DNA of 58,252 nucleotides. Origin: Streptomyces hayashii. GTDB taxonomy: Bacteria > Actinomycetota > Actinomycetes > Streptomycetales > Streptomycetaceae. The stretch lies in NCBI RefSeq assembly GCF_024539815.1, contig NZ_JAHHIU010000005.1:1-58252 (forward strand), in the 5' to 3' direction. Made by a program: the position numbers and the translations under genes. Below the pieces are notes generated by a model. The model ran no database searches, was not told where the DNA came from, and saw only the letters and a program-made list of their open reading frames with translations. Position 1 is the stretch's first letter. Each line of letters opens with the position of its first letter. Shown one piece after another: positions 34,111 through 45,695 of the stretch.

Positions 34111-35904
34111 GTGGCAGCACCTAAGAAGGGCCGGAGCGCGAGTGCCCAGAGCAAGCCAGGGCGCTCGCTGGCCCTGATCCTGATCGCCATCGTGGGGCTC
34201 ACCGGGGGCATGTTCGCCTCCGGTCACACCACTCCGCGTCTCGGCATCGACCTTGCCGGCGGTACCAGCATCACGCTGGAGGCGAAGTCGGACCAGGGAT
34301 CCGCGATCAACAAGGCCAACATGGACACCGCGGTCGACATCATGAACCGCCGTGTCAACGGGCTGGGCGTCTCCGAGGCGGAGGTGCAGACCCAGGGCGA
34401 GCGCAACATCATCGTCAACATTCCCAAGGGCACCAACTCCGAGGAAGCCCGCCAGCAGGTGGGCACCACCGCCAAGCTGTACTTCCGTCCGGTCCTGGCC
34501 CAGGAGGCCACGGGTCCCGCCGCTGCCACCCCCTCGCCGAGCGCGTCCGCGAGCGGCGGTTCGAGCGCCTCGCCCAGCTCGTCCGCGAGCCCTTCGGCGA
34601 GCGCCTCCGGCACCGGTGAGAAGGCGACCTCCTCGACGTCCCCGTCGGCCTCGGCCACCTCGCAGGGCCGTGCCGTCACCGAGGGCCTCAAGGCCGACGC
34701 CACCCCGTCGGCCTCCGCCGGCGCCAAGGCGGGCGCCTCCCCGAGCCCCTCGGCCCCGGCGAGCGGCGGCGCCTCCACCGGCGCGGCCGCCGCGCTGCAG
34801 GCCAAGTTCGCGACCCTGGACTGCTCCAAGGAAGCCGTCCGCACCAAGGCCGGCGAGGGCGTCAAGCCCGGCGTCCCGACCGTGGCCTGCGGTGAGGTCG
34901 ACAACGTCTGGTACAAGTACCTCCTCGGCCCGGCGGCCGTCGACGGCACCGACGTCAAGAAGGCCCAGGCCGTCTTCGACACGCAGGGTGCGGCCGGCTG
35001 GCAGGTCAACATGAACTTCACCGGCACGGGATCCAAGAAGTTCGCCACGATCACGGGTCAGCTCGCGCAGAACCAGCGGCCGCAGAACGAGTTCGCCATC
35101 GTGCTCGACGGCGACGTCGTCTCCAGCCCCTACGTGCAGAACGCGATCACCGGCGGTCAGGCCCAGATCTCCGGCAGCTTCAAGCAGGAGGAGGCCCAGA
35201 GCCTCGCCAACATGCTGTCGTACGGCGCGCTCCCGCTGTCCTTCAAGGAGCAGAGCGTCACCACGGTGACCGCGGCCCTGGGCGGCGACCAGCTGCACGC
35301 CGGTCTGCTCGCGGGCGCCATCGGCCTTCTCCTGGTCGTCCTGTACCTGGTGGCCTACTACCGCGGTCTGTCGCTCATCGCGATGGCCTCGCTGCTGGTC
35401 TCCGCAGCCCTCACCTACGTGCTCATGGCCCTGCTCGGCCCCGCCATCGGCTTCGCGCTGAACCTGCCGGCGGTCTGTGGCGCCATCGTCGCCATCGGCA
35501 TCACGGCGGACTCGTTCATCGTGTACTTCGAACGGGTCCGGGACGAGATCCGCGAGGGCCGCACCCTGCGCCCGGCCGTCGAGCGTGCCTGGCCGCGGGC
35601 CCGGCGCACCATCCTGGTCTCCGACTTCGTGTCGTTCCTCGCCGCCGCGGTGCTGTTCATCGTCACCGTCGGCAAGGTCCAGGGCTTCGCGTTCACGCTG
35701 GGACTGACCACCGTCCTCGACGTGGTCGTGGTCTTCTTCTTCACCAAGCCGCTGATGACGCTCATCGCCCGGCGGAAGTTCTTCGCGAGCGGCCACAAGT
35801 GGTCCGGCCTGGACCCGAAGGGCCTGGGAGCCAAACCGCCGATCCGCCGCACCCGCCGTCCCTCCGGTCCTGGCGCCGGCCCCGTCGAGACGAAGGAGGC
35901 GTGA
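34111..35904 (+). CDS. secD: Protein translocase subunit SecD
   Basis: A 597-residue membrane protein that, with SecF, uses the proton gradient to help proteins through the SecYEG channel. It has an N-terminal span (about 20-37), the extracytoplasmic P1 domain (GIDLAGGTSITLE and RRVNGLGVSEAEV), and five C-terminal spans (about 390-575) with the GVSD-type region. Residues 134-229 are an Ala/Ser/Pro/Gly/Thr-rich low-complexity insertion in P1. It begins 134 bases after yajC and its stop is three bases from secF. Confidence 0.96.
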   Translation: MAAPKKGRSASAQSKPGRSLALILIAIVGLTGGMFASGHTTPRLGIDLAGGTSITLEAKSDQGSAINKANMDTAVDIMNRRVNGLGVSEAEVQTQGERNIIVNIPKGTNSEEARQQVGTTAKLYFRPVLAQEATGPAAATPSPSASASGGSSASPSSSASPSASASGTGEKATSSTSPSASATSQGRAVTEGLKADATPSASAGAKAGASPSPSAPASGGASTGAAAALQAKFATLDCSKEAVRTKAGEGVKPGVPTVACGEVDNVWYKYLLGPAAVDGTDVKKAQAVFDTQGAAGWQVNMNFTGTGSKKFATITGQLAQNQRPQNEFAIVLDGDVVSSPYVQNAITGGQAQISGSFKQEEAQSLANMLSYGALPLSFKEQSVTTVTAALGGDQLHAGLLAGAIGLLLVVLYLVAYYRGLSLIAMASLLVSAALTYVLMALLGPAIGFALNLPAVCGAIVAIGITADSFIVYFERVRDEIREGRTLRPAVERAWPRARRTILVSDFVSFLAAAVLFIVTVGKVQGFAFTLGLTTVLDVVVVFFFTKPLMTLIARRKFFASGHKWSGLDPKGLGAKPPIRRTRRPSGPGAGPVETKEA

Positions 35905-35907
35905 GCG

Positions 35908-37020
35908 ATGTCGAAACTCGGCAATCTCGGCGCCCGACTGCACCGTGGCGAGGTCAGCTATGACTTCATCGGCCATCGCAAGCTCTGGTACGGCATCTCG
36001 ATCCTGATCACCATCACGGCCATCCTCGGCCTGGCGGTGCGCGGCCTGAACATGGGCATCGACTTCCAGGGCGGCGCCGTCTTCACCACGGAGAAGACCT
36101 CCGTCTCCGTCTCCCAGGCGGAGGAGTACGCCAAGTCGGCGTCCGGCCACGACGCGGTCGTGCAGAAGCTGGGCAACGGCACGCTGCGCATCCAGATCGC
36201 CGGCATGGACATCCAGCAGTCCAACAAGATCAAGTCGGAGCTGGCCCAGGACTTCAAGGCCGACCCCGAGACGATCACCGCGGAACTGGTCGGTCCCAGC
36301 TGGGGCGACCAGATCGCCGGCAAGGCCTGGCAGGGTCTGGCGATCTTCATGGTGCTGGTCGTGATCTACCTGGCGATCGCCTTCGAGTGGCGCATGGCCA
36401 TCGCGGCGCTCGTCGCCCTGATCCACGACATCACCATCACGGTCGGCATCTACGCCCTCGTCGGCTTCGAGGTCACGCCCGGCACGGTGATCGGTCTGCT
36501 GACGATCCTCGGTTACTCGCTGTACGACACGGTCGTCGTCTTCGACTCGCTCAAGGAGCAGACGAAGGACCTCACCAAGCAGACCCGCTTCACCTACAGC
36601 GAGATCGCCAACCGCTCGATCAACGGCACCCTGGTCCGCTCCATCAACACCACGGTCGTCGCGCTGCTGCCGGTGGCCGGCCTGCTGTTCATCGGCGGCG
36701 GCTTCCTCGGCGCGGGCACGCTCAACGACATCTCGCTGTCGCTGTTCGTGGGTCTCGCCGCCGGCGCCTACTCGTCGATCTTCATCGCCACGCCGCTCGT
36801 CGCCGACCTCAAGGAGCGCGAGCCGCAGATCAAGGCGCTGAGGAAGCGGGTCCTGGCCAAGCGCGCCCAGGCCGGCAACGAGCCGCAGATGTCCGAGGCG
36901 CCCGGCGCCGACGACTACGACGACGAGCCGGAGGACGCGGCGCCGGCCGTCGTCGGACCGCGCAACCAGCCCTCGTCCCGCGGCCGCGGCCGCGGCCGTC
37001 CGTCGGGGAAGCGCCGATGA
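35908..37020 (+). CDS. secF: Protein translocase subunit SecF
   Basis: A 370-residue partner of SecD. The GIDFQGGAVF motif follows the first membrane span; five further spans lie between about 140 and 305, including TPGTVIGLLTILGYSLYDTV, in which the conserved Asp takes part in proton flow. The C-terminal 60 residues are cytoplasmic, first acidic then Arg/Gly-rich (RGRGRGRPSGKRR). The stop overlaps the apt ATG by four bases. Confidence 0.96.
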   Translation: MSKLGNLGARLHRGEVSYDFIGHRKLWYGISILITITAILGLAVRGLNMGIDFQGGAVFTTEKTSVSVSQAEEYAKSASGHDAVVQKLGNGTLRIQIAGMDIQQSNKIKSELAQDFKADPETITAELVGPSWGDQIAGKAWQGLAIFMVLVVIYLAIAFEWRMAIAALVALIHDITITVGIYALVGFEVTPGTVIGLLTILGYSLYDTVVVFDSLKEQTKDLTKQTRFTYSEIANRSINGTLVRSINTTVVALLPVAGLLFIGGGFLGAGTLNDISLSLFVGLAAGAYSSIFIATPLVADLKEREPQIKALRKRVLAKRAQAGNEPQMSEAPGADDYDDEPEDAAPAVVGPRNQPSSRGRGRGRPSGKRR

Positions 37021-37565
37021 CCGAGACCACGGACATCACGACGCTGCTGCTCAGCCGTATCCGCGACGTGGCCGACTACCCGGAGCCGGGTGTGATGTTC
37101 AAGGACATCACCCCGCTCCTGGCGGACCCGACGGCGTTCACGGCGCTCACCGACGCCTTCGCGGAGATCGCCGTCCGCACCGGCGCCACCAAGATCGTCG
37201 GCCTGGAGGCCCGGGGCTTCATCCTGGGCGCCCCGGTCGCCGTCCGCGCGGGCATCGGCTTCATCCCCGTGCGCAAGGCGGGCAAGCTCCCCGGAGCGAC
37301 CCTCGGCCAGGCGTACGACCTGGAGTACGGCTCGGCCGAGATCGAGGTGCACGCGGAGGACCTGAGCGCCGGCGACCGGGTGCTCATCGTCGACGACGTG
37401 CTGGCCACCGGCGGTACCGCCGAGGCGTCGATCCAGCTCATCCACCGGGCGGGCGCCGAGGTCGCGGGCGTCGCCGTCCTGATGGAGCTGGGCTTCCTCG
37501 CAGGCCGGCCCCGGCTGGAGGCGGCTCTCGGCGCGGCTCCTCTGGAGTCACTGCTGACCATCTGA
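37017..37565 (+). CDS. apt: Adenine phosphoribosyltransferase
   Basis: A 182-residue purine-salvage enzyme making AMP from adenine and PRPP. The PRPP-binding motif VLIVDDVLATGGTA is clear, as are GLEARGFI and the flexible-loop region RKAGKLPG. ATG overlaps the secF stop (ATGA), so it is made with the Sec genes. A strong terminator separates it from relA, although the secD-secF-apt-relA order is a known Streptomyces arrangement. Confidence 0.97.
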   Translation: MTETTDITTLLLSRIRDVADYPEPGVMFKDITPLLADPTAFTALTDAFAEIAVRTGATKIVGLEARGFILGAPVAVRAGIGFIPVRKAGKLPGATLGQAYDLEYGSAEIEVHAEDLSAGDRVLIVDDVLATGGTAEASIQLIHRAGAEVAGVAVLMELGFLAGRPRLEAALGAAPLESLLTI

Positions 37566-37576
37566 CGAGCGCCGTA

Positions 37577-37625
37577 CGCGAGCGGGCGGGCACCGGAGGA
37601 ATCCGGCGCCCGCCCGCTCGCGTTT
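37577..37625 (+). terminator. Rho-independent terminator after apt
   Basis: Arms 37577-37597 and 37602-37622 pair over 21 bases with one mismatch, loop GGAA, then TTT. It should end most secDF-apt transcripts before relA. Confidence 0.8.
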
Positions 37626-37680
37626 CTCCCGGCGACGGCCCTCTCATCGGCCTGAAGGCGATCCTGGAGCCCGGGATCGC

Positions 37681-37686
37681 TACGAT
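37681..37686 (+). promoter_or_regulatory. Candidate -10 (TACGAT) of relA
   Basis: Located 56 bases before the TTG start. The expected transcription start (about 37693) is downstream of an alternative in-frame GTG at 37689, which therefore cannot be used from this promoter. Confidence 0.45.
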
Positions 37687-37736
37687 GGGTGCTCCGGAGC
37701 CTGACCGGGGACCCGGATCGCGCACGAGGAGTCCTC

Positions 37737-40271
<2,535 letters not shown>

Positions 40272-40277
40272 CCGAGC

Positions 40278-40322
40278 CGACGACAGGGCCCCCGTACACG
40301 AGGTACGGGGGCCCTGTCGTCG
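40278..40322. terminator. Bidirectional terminator between relA and the DUF349 gene
   Basis: Perfect 20-base arms (40278-40297 and 40303-40322) around loop ACGAG, placed between convergent genes. No T-run. Confidence 0.8.
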
Positions 40323-40339
40323 TACGGTCGGCCGGAGGA

Positions 40340-41569
40340 TCAGCCGCCGAACTCGTGCAGACCCTTCAGCGCCTGGTCCAGCAGCGCCTGACGGCCTTCG
40401 AGCTCGCGCTCCAGCTTGTCGGCCCGCGCGGAGTTGCCCTGGGCGCGCGCCTGCTCGATCTGGCCCTTCAGCTTGTCCACCGCGCCCTGGAGCTGGCCGG
40501 TCAGACCCGCGGCACGCGCGCGTGCCTCCGGGTTCGTCCGGCGCCACTCGGTCTCCTCGGACTCCTGGATCGCCCGCTCCACCGCGTGCATCCGGCCCTC
40601 GATCTTCGGCCGGGCGTCGCGCGGCACATGACCGATGGCCTCCCAGCGCTCGTTGATCGAGCGGAACGCGGCCCGCGCCGCCTTCAGATCGCCGACCGGC
40701 AGGAGCTTTTCGGCCTCCTCGGCCAGCTCCTCCTTGAGCTTGAGGTTCTCGGTCTGCTCCGCGTCCCGCTCGGCGAACACCGAGCTGCGGGCGGCGAAGA
40801 AGACGTCCTGGGCGCCGCGGAAGCGGTTCCACAGGTCGTCCTCGTGCTCGCGCTGGGCGCGACCCGCCGCCTTCCACTCGGCCATCAGCTCGCGGTAGCG
40901 CGCCGCCGTCGGACCCCAGTCCGTCGAACCGGACAGCGCCTCGGCCTCGGAGACCAGCCGCTCCTTGATGCGCCGGGCGTCCTCGCGCTGCGCGTCCAAC
41001 TGCGCGAAGTGCGCCTTGCGGCGCTTGGAGAACGCCGAGCGCGCGTGCGAGAACCGGTGCCACAGCTCGTCGTCCGACTTGCGGTCCAGCCGGGGCAGGC
41101 CCTTCCAGGTGTCCACCAGCGCCCGCAGACGTTCACCGGCGGCCCGCCACTGGTCGGACTGCGCCAGCTGCTCCGCCTCGGTGACCAGGTCCTCCTTGGC
41201 CTTGCGGGCCTCGTCGGACTGCTTGGCCCGCTGCTGCTTGCGCTCCTCGCGCCGCGACTCGACGGTCGCCACCAGCTTGTCCAGCCGCTCCCGCAGCGCC
41301 GCCAGATCGCCGACCGCGTGATGCGCGTCGACCTGCTCGCGGATGTGGTCGATGGCGACCTGCGCGTCCTTGGCCGACAGATCGGTGGTCTGCACGCGCT
41401 TTTCGAGGAGGCCGATCTCGACAACCAGGCCCTCGTACTTGCGCTCGAAGTAGGCCAGCGCCTCCTCGGGGGAGCCTGCCTGCCAGGAACCGACCACCTG
41501 CTCGCCGTCGGCCGTACGCACGTACACGGTGCCCGTCTCGTCGACGCGGCCCCACGGGTCGCTGCTCAC
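40340..41569 (-). CDS. DUF349 repeat protein
   Basis: A 409-residue, strongly helical and charged protein. Three DUF349 repeats are visible (about 125-195, 201-270 and 278-345), each with a tryptophan-centred helix and a (D/E)LW.RF-type motif in the first two, and RERDA-type linkers. A helical coiled-coil end (about 365-400) finishes the protein. The GTG at 41569 has GGAGG seven bases upstream and gives a protein starting at VSSDPWGRVDETG; upstream residues are random-looking. DUF349 proteins are soluble, often nucleic-acid- or ribosome-associated, but function is unproven. Convergent with relA. Confidence 0.9.
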   Translation of the reverse strand: MSSDPWGRVDETGTVYVRTADGEQVVGSWQAGSPEEALAYFERKYEGLVVEIGLLEKRVQTTDLSAKDAQVAIDHIREQVDAHHAVGDLAALRERLDKLVATVESRREERKQQRAKQSDEARKAKEDLVTEAEQLAQSDQWRAAGERLRALVDTWKGLPRLDRKSDDELWHRFSHARSAFSKRRKAHFAQLDAQREDARRIKERLVSEAEALSGSTDWGPTAARYRELMAEWKAAGRAQREHEDDLWNRFRGAQDVFFAARSSVFAERDAEQTENLKLKEELAEEAEKLLPVGDLKAARAAFRSINERWEAIGHVPRDARPKIEGRMHAVERAIQESEETEWRRTNPEARARAAGLTGQLQGAVDKLKGQIEQARAQGNSARADKLERELEGRQALLDQALKGLHEFGG

Positions 41570-41747
41570 AGCGCCTCCTCCACATGATGCCTCCGAGGGG
41601 CTTCGGCGCCCCTGGGCATCGTCCACAGTTTCGTCACGGCCAACATAGGCGACCGGCGGGTCGCCTGTCCGCATCCAGCGCGACCGAAATTGCGCAGTTG
41701 ACCGCGCCTTGTCGTCGGCTTGTCGCCAGGTCGTCGTCAGGTCGTCG

Positions 41748-42569
41748 TCAGGACTTCGTGACCGTCGCCTTGTTGATCACGACCGTCGCGTTGGGCGCCC
41801 CGTCACCGCCGCCGGTGTTCTCGCCCGCGGCGGCGATCTTCTTCAGGACCTTCATGCCGTCGGCCGTCAGCGTCCCGAACGGCGTGTAGCTGGGCGGCAG
41901 CTGACTGTCCTGGTAGACGAGGAAGAACTGGCTGCCTCCGGTGTGCGCCTGACCGGTGTTCGCCATCGCGACCGTGCCCGCCGGGTAGACGTTGGCCTTG
42001 AGGCTGGCGTCCTTCAGGTTCTCGTCCGGAATGGTGTAGCCGGGGCCGCCGCTGCCGCTGCCCGTGGGGTCGCCGCACTGCAGCACGTAGATCCCGTTGG
42101 TGGTCAGGCGGTGGCACTTGGTGTGGTCGAAGAAGCCCTTGCCGGCGAGGAAGCTGAAGGAGTTCACCGTGTGCGGCGCGGCCTTCGCCTTGAGCGTTAT
42201 GCCGATGTCGCCGCAGGTCGTCGCGAGCGTCATCGTGTACTTCGCCGACTCGTCGATCGTGACCGCCGGCTCCTTCTTCCACGTCTGCGTCTTGACCGAC
42301 CCGGTGGCCGGCTTCTCGCACGGGTCCTTCGCGGCGCTGGGCGCGGCCGACGGCGTCGTCTGCGAACTCGCGTCCGCCTTCTTGTCGTCGTCGCCCTTGA
42401 GGACACCCGTCGTGTACAGCGCCACGCTGCCGATGACGATCACGCCGAGCACCGACGCGATCACCGAGTTGCGCATGCGCGCCCTGCGTCGGGCGCTAGT
42501 CCGCCGCTGCTGCTGCCGCAAGAACTTCTCCCGGGCGAGCTGACGCTTCCGCTGTTCCTGGGTGACCAC
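41748..42569 (-). CDS. Membrane-anchored cyclophilin-type peptidyl-prolyl isomerase
   Basis: A 273-residue protein. A basic cytoplasmic start (1-32), one membrane span (about 34-55), a Ser/Pro/Ala linker and an extracytoplasmic cyclophilin domain (about 105-270). Active-site motifs are kept: KCHRLTTNGIYVLQCGDPTG (catalytic Arg and Gln), GGPGYTIPDE and SQFFLVY. Cysteines near the active site are additional to the usual family. It likely helps exported proteins fold. The GTG at 42569 has GAGGAG upstream. In M. tuberculosis the same neighbour order (relA, isomerase, hydrolase, hisS) is found. Confidence 0.93.
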   Translation of the reverse strand: MVTQEQRKRQLAREKFLRQQQRRTSARRRARMRNSVIASVLGVIVIGSVALYTTGVLKGDDDKKADASSQTTPSAAPSAAKDPCEKPATGSVKTQTWKKEPAVTIDESAKYTMTLATTCGDIGITLKAKAAPHTVNSFSFLAGKGFFDHTKCHRLTTNGIYVLQCGDPTGSGSGGPGYTIPDENLKDASLKANVYPAGTVAMANTGQAHTGGSQFFLVYQDSQLPPSYTPFGTLTADGMKVLKKIAAAGENTGGGDGAPNATVVINKATVTKS

Positions 42570-42684
42570 CGGGTTTTCTCCTCATGCGTCTCGTACGTCG
42601 ACTGGGACGCGTGCGTCTTGTGAGTCGACCGCCTGCGTGTGCCCCGTACCGTATATGGGTTCGCTGAGGAAACGGCAGCGCCGG

Positions 42685-42690
42685 TAGGCT
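42685..42690 (+). promoter_or_regulatory. Candidate -10 (TAGGCT) of the metallo-hydrolase/hisS unit
   Basis: TAGGCT is a frequent Streptomyces -10; TCGCTG at 42661-42666 with 18-base spacing is a weak -35. The leader would be about 50 bases. Confidence 0.4.
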
Positions 42691-42748
42691 CTGACCACTG
42701 GCGCAGCCGCCAGAAGCCCACGCGTATCGACACAAACGAAGGACGATC

Positions 42749-43465
42749 GTGCTCATTGCCGGGTTCCCCGCCGGGGCCTGGGGGACGAACTGTTATCTCG
42801 TCGCCCCCGCCGCCGGTGAGGAGTGCGTGATCATCGACCCGGGCCACCAGGCTGCCCCAGGAGTCGAGGAGGCGGTCCGAAAGCATCGGCTCAAACCCGT
42901 CGCCGTCGTCCTCACCCACGGGCACATCGACCATGTGGCCTCGGTCGTCCCGGTCTGCGGCGCACACGACGTGCCGGCCTGGATCCACCCCGAGGACCGG
43001 TTCATGATGAGCGACCCGGAGAAGGCGCTCGGCCGGTCCATCGGGATGCCGCTCATGGGCGAGCTGACGGTGGGGGAGCCGGACGACGTCCGTGAGCTGA
43101 CCGACGGCGCGCAGCTGGACCTGGCCGGTCTGGAGTTCTCCGTCGCGCACGCGCCGGGCCATACCAAGGGGTCGGTGACCTTCCGGATGCCCGAGACGGC
43201 CGACGTCCCGTCGGTCTTCTTCTCCGGGGACCTGCTGTTCGCCGGCTCCATCGGACGCACCGACCTGCCCGGAGGCGACATGGCCGAGATGCTCGACTCG
43301 CTGGCCCGCGTGTGCCTGCCGCTAGAGGACTCGACCGTGGTGCTGTCCGGCCACGGCCCCCAGACGACCATCGGCCAGGAGCGCGCCGCCAACCCGTATC
43401 TGCGGCAGGTGGCGGCCGGCGGCCAGGGAGCGGGTTCCCACACCCCTCCCCGACGAGGAATGTGA
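42749..43465 (+). CDS. Metallo-beta-lactamase fold hydrolase (glyoxalase II-like)
   Basis: A 238-residue hydrolase with the metal-binding motif THGHIDH (H57, H59, D61, H62) and further ligands in [15 protein letters not shown] and SGHGPQT. The form fits glyoxalase II or a related thioester hydrolase; substrate not assigned. The gene ends 13 bases before hisS, implying co-transcription. GTG start chosen to give the usual [13 protein letters not shown] beginning. Confidence 0.92.
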   Translation: MLIAGFPAGAWGTNCYLVAPAAGEECVIIDPGHQAAPGVEEAVRKHRLKPVAVVLTHGHIDHVASVVPVCGAHDVPAWIHPEDRFMMSDPEKALGRSIGMPLMGELTVGEPDDVRELTDGAQLDLAGLEFSVAHAPGHTKGSVTFRMPETADVPSVFFSGDLLFAGSIGRTDLPGGDMAEMLDSLARVCLPLEDSTVVLSGHGPQTTIGQERAANPYLRQVAAGGQGAGSHTPPRRGM

Positions 43466-43478
43466 CGAGAGACCTTCC

Positions 43479-44741
43479 GTGAGCACCTTTCAGGCCCCCA
43501 AGGGCACGTACGACCTGATCCCGCCCGACAGCGCCACGTACCTCGCCGTCCGCGAGGCCATCGCCGCGCCGCTGCGCAACTCCGGCTACGGGTACATCGA
43601 GACGCCCGGCTTCGAGAACGTGGAACTCTTCGCGCGCGGTGTGGGCGAGTCGACCGACATCGTGACGAAGGAGATGTACGCCTTCGAGACCAAGGGCGGC
43701 GACCGCCTCGCCCTGCGCCCCGAAGGCACGGCGTCCGTGCTGCGCGCCGCGCTGGAGGCCAACCTGCACAAGGCCGGCAACCTGCCGGTCAAGCTCTGGT
43801 ACTCCGGCTCGTACTACCGCTACGAGCGCCCCCAGAAGGGCCGGTACAGGCACTTCTCGCAGGTCGGCGCGGAGGCGATCGGCGCGGAGGACCCGGCGCT
43901 GGACGCCGAGCTGATCATCCTCGCGGACCAGGCGTACCGCTCCCTGGGGCTGCGGAACTTCCGCATCCTGCTCAACAGCCTCGGCGACAAGGAGTGCCGT
44001 CCGGTCTACCGGGAGGCGCTGCAGACCTTCCTGCGGAGCCTGGACCTCGACGAGGACACGCTGCGCCGCGCGGAGATCAACCCGCTGCGGGTCCTGGACG
44101 ACAAGCGCGAGTCGGTCCAGAAGCAGCTCGGCGACGCCCCGCTGCTGCGCGACTACCTCTGCGACGCCTGCAAGGCGTACCACGAGGAGGTCCGTGAGCT
44201 GATCACGGCGGCGGGCGTCGGCTTCGAGGACGACCCGAAGCTGGTCCGCGGGCTGGACTACTACACCCGTACGACCTTCGAGTTCGTCCACGACGGCCTC
44301 GGCTCGCAGTCCGCGGTGGGCGGCGGCGGCCGCTACGACGGACTGTCCGAGATGATCGGCGGCCCCGCGCTGCCGTCGGTGGGCTGGGCGCTGGGCGTCG
44401 ACCGCACGGTGCTGGCGCTGGAGGCGGAGGGCGTGGAGCTGGAACTGCCCGCCGCGACCTCCGTGTTCGCCGTGCCGCTCGGCGAGGAGGCCCGCAGGGT
44501 GCTCTTCGCGAAGGTCACCGAGCTGCGCAAGCTCGGTGTCGCGGCCGACTTCTCCTACGGCGCCAAGGGACTCAAGGGCGCCATGAAGAACGCCAACCGC
44601 AGCGGCGCCCGCTACACGGTCGTCGCCGGCGAACGCGACCTCGCCGAAGGCGTCGTCCAGCTCAAGGACATGGAGTCCGGCGAGCAGCGGGCGATCGGCG
44701 TGAACGAGATCGTGGCCGAGCTGGAGTCGAGGCTGGGCTAG
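43479..44741 (+). CDS. hisS: Histidyl-tRNA synthetase
   Basis: A 420-residue class II synthetase that charges tRNA-His. Motif 1 near the start ([15 protein letters not shown]), motif 2 ([15 protein letters not shown]) and the histidine-specific [15 protein letters not shown] are all present; a C-terminal anticodon-binding domain fills about 325-420. GTG start 13 bases after the hydrolase gene. A small hairpin follows. Confidence 0.98.
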   Translation: MSTFQAPKGTYDLIPPDSATYLAVREAIAAPLRNSGYGYIETPGFENVELFARGVGESTDIVTKEMYAFETKGGDRLALRPEGTASVLRAALEANLHKAGNLPVKLWYSGSYYRYERPQKGRYRHFSQVGAEAIGAEDPALDAELIILADQAYRSLGLRNFRILLNSLGDKECRPVYREALQTFLRSLDLDEDTLRRAEINPLRVLDDKRESVQKQLGDAPLLRDYLCDACKAYHEEVRELITAAGVGFEDDPKLVRGLDYYTRTTFEFVHDGLGSQSAVGGGGRYDGLSEMIGGPALPSVGWALGVDRTVLALEAEGVELELPAATSVFAVPLGEEARRVLFAKVTELRKLGVAADFSYGAKGLKGAMKNANRSGARYTVVAGERDLAEGVVQLKDMESGEQRAIGVNEIVAELESRLG

Positions 44742-44760
44742 GGCCTGTCCGGCCGCGCGA

Positions 44761-44790
44761 GGTGCCGGGTCGTGCGATCCGGCACCCTTC
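44761..44790 (+). terminator. Terminator after hisS
   Basis: Arms GGTGCCGG / CCGGCACC with a ten-base loop and a CTTC tail, 20 bases after the hisS stop. Confidence 0.55.
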
Positions 44791-44952
44791 GTTCGCGTGT
44801 GCTGTCCGGGTTCGTCCGGCGGCCGAAAGCGAACGCTCCGGGCCCGCCGCGCGTACTTCCTTATGTCCGCCGAACGGTGGAGACACGGTCCGGTGCGGCA
44901 CAATGGCCCCTGCCCGAAGATGGTCCAACTCTCAAGTGACGGAATCGGCGTG

Positions 44953-45612
44953 ATGAGCAAGACGACAGTCAAAGACGTCTCCACGGAGTCCGAGCCCGAG
45001 CGCGTCGCCGCGACGGAGCCACGGACCGTGGGCGGCAGCCGTGCCTTCGCGATCCTGCTGCTGATCACCGGTGCGGCCGGCCTGCTCGCCGCCTGGGTCA
45101 TCACGATCGACAAGTTGAAGATCGCTGAGGCCAAGGCCGAGGGCAGGACCTTCACGCCCAGCTGCAGCATCAGCCCGATCATCAGTTGCGGCAGCGTCAT
45201 GGAGAGCAAGCAGGCCGCCGTCTTCGGGTTCCCGAACCCGATGCTCGGCCTGGTCGCCTACGGCATCGTCATCTGCGTGGGCATGAGCCTGCTGGCCGGC
45301 GCCCGCTTCCCCCGCTGGTACTGGCTCACCTTCAACTTCGGCACGCTGTTCGGCGTGGTCTTCGTCACCTGGCTGCAGTACCAGTCGCTGTACAACATCA
45401 ACGCCCTGTGCCTGTGGTGCTCGCTGGCCTGGGTCGCGACGATCACCATGTTCTGGTACGTCACCTCGTTCAACCTGCGCAACGGCTTCCTGCCCGCGCC
45501 GGACGGGCTCAAGCGGTTCTTCGGCGAGTTCACCTGGGTCCTGCCGGCCACCCACGTCGGCATCATCGCCATGCTGGTGTTCACCCGCTGGGGCGCCGAC
45601 CTCTGGGCCTGA
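44953..45612 (+). CDS. Vitamin K epoxide reductase family protein (VKOR)
   Basis: A 219-residue polytopic membrane protein with the bacterial VKOR cysteine pattern: shuttle pair C71 and C79 in [11 protein letters not shown], and the active-site CLWC (C153, C156) before a transmembrane helix. VKOR reoxidises a thioredoxin-like DsbA partner and passes electrons to menaquinone, driving disulfide formation outside the cell. The ATG at 44953 follows a GTG one codon earlier that could also serve. No DsbA-type gene is near. Four or five spans are evident. Confidence 0.93.
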   Translation: MSKTTVKDVSTESEPERVAATEPRTVGGSRAFAILLLITGAAGLLAAWVITIDKLKIAEAKAEGRTFTPSCSISPIISCGSVMESKQAAVFGFPNPMLGLVAYGIVICVGMSLLAGARFPRWYWLTFNFGTLFGVVFVTWLQYQSLYNINALCLWCSLAWVATITMFWYVTSFNLRNGFLPAPDGLKRFFGEFTWVLPATHVGIIAMLVFTRWGADLWA

Positions 45613-45695
45613 GTCCGTCGGCCGCGCCGGCGGCCGGCGAGCACCGGACCGGACGCCGGACGGCACTGTCGTACCCCTGACGTAGGCTCCGACGT

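Noticed and set aside
41711..41755. Short GTCGTCAGG-type repeats between the DUF349 and cyclophilin genes
   Set aside because: Only two or three imperfect copies, partly running into the cyclophilin stop region; not distinct from local sequence bias.
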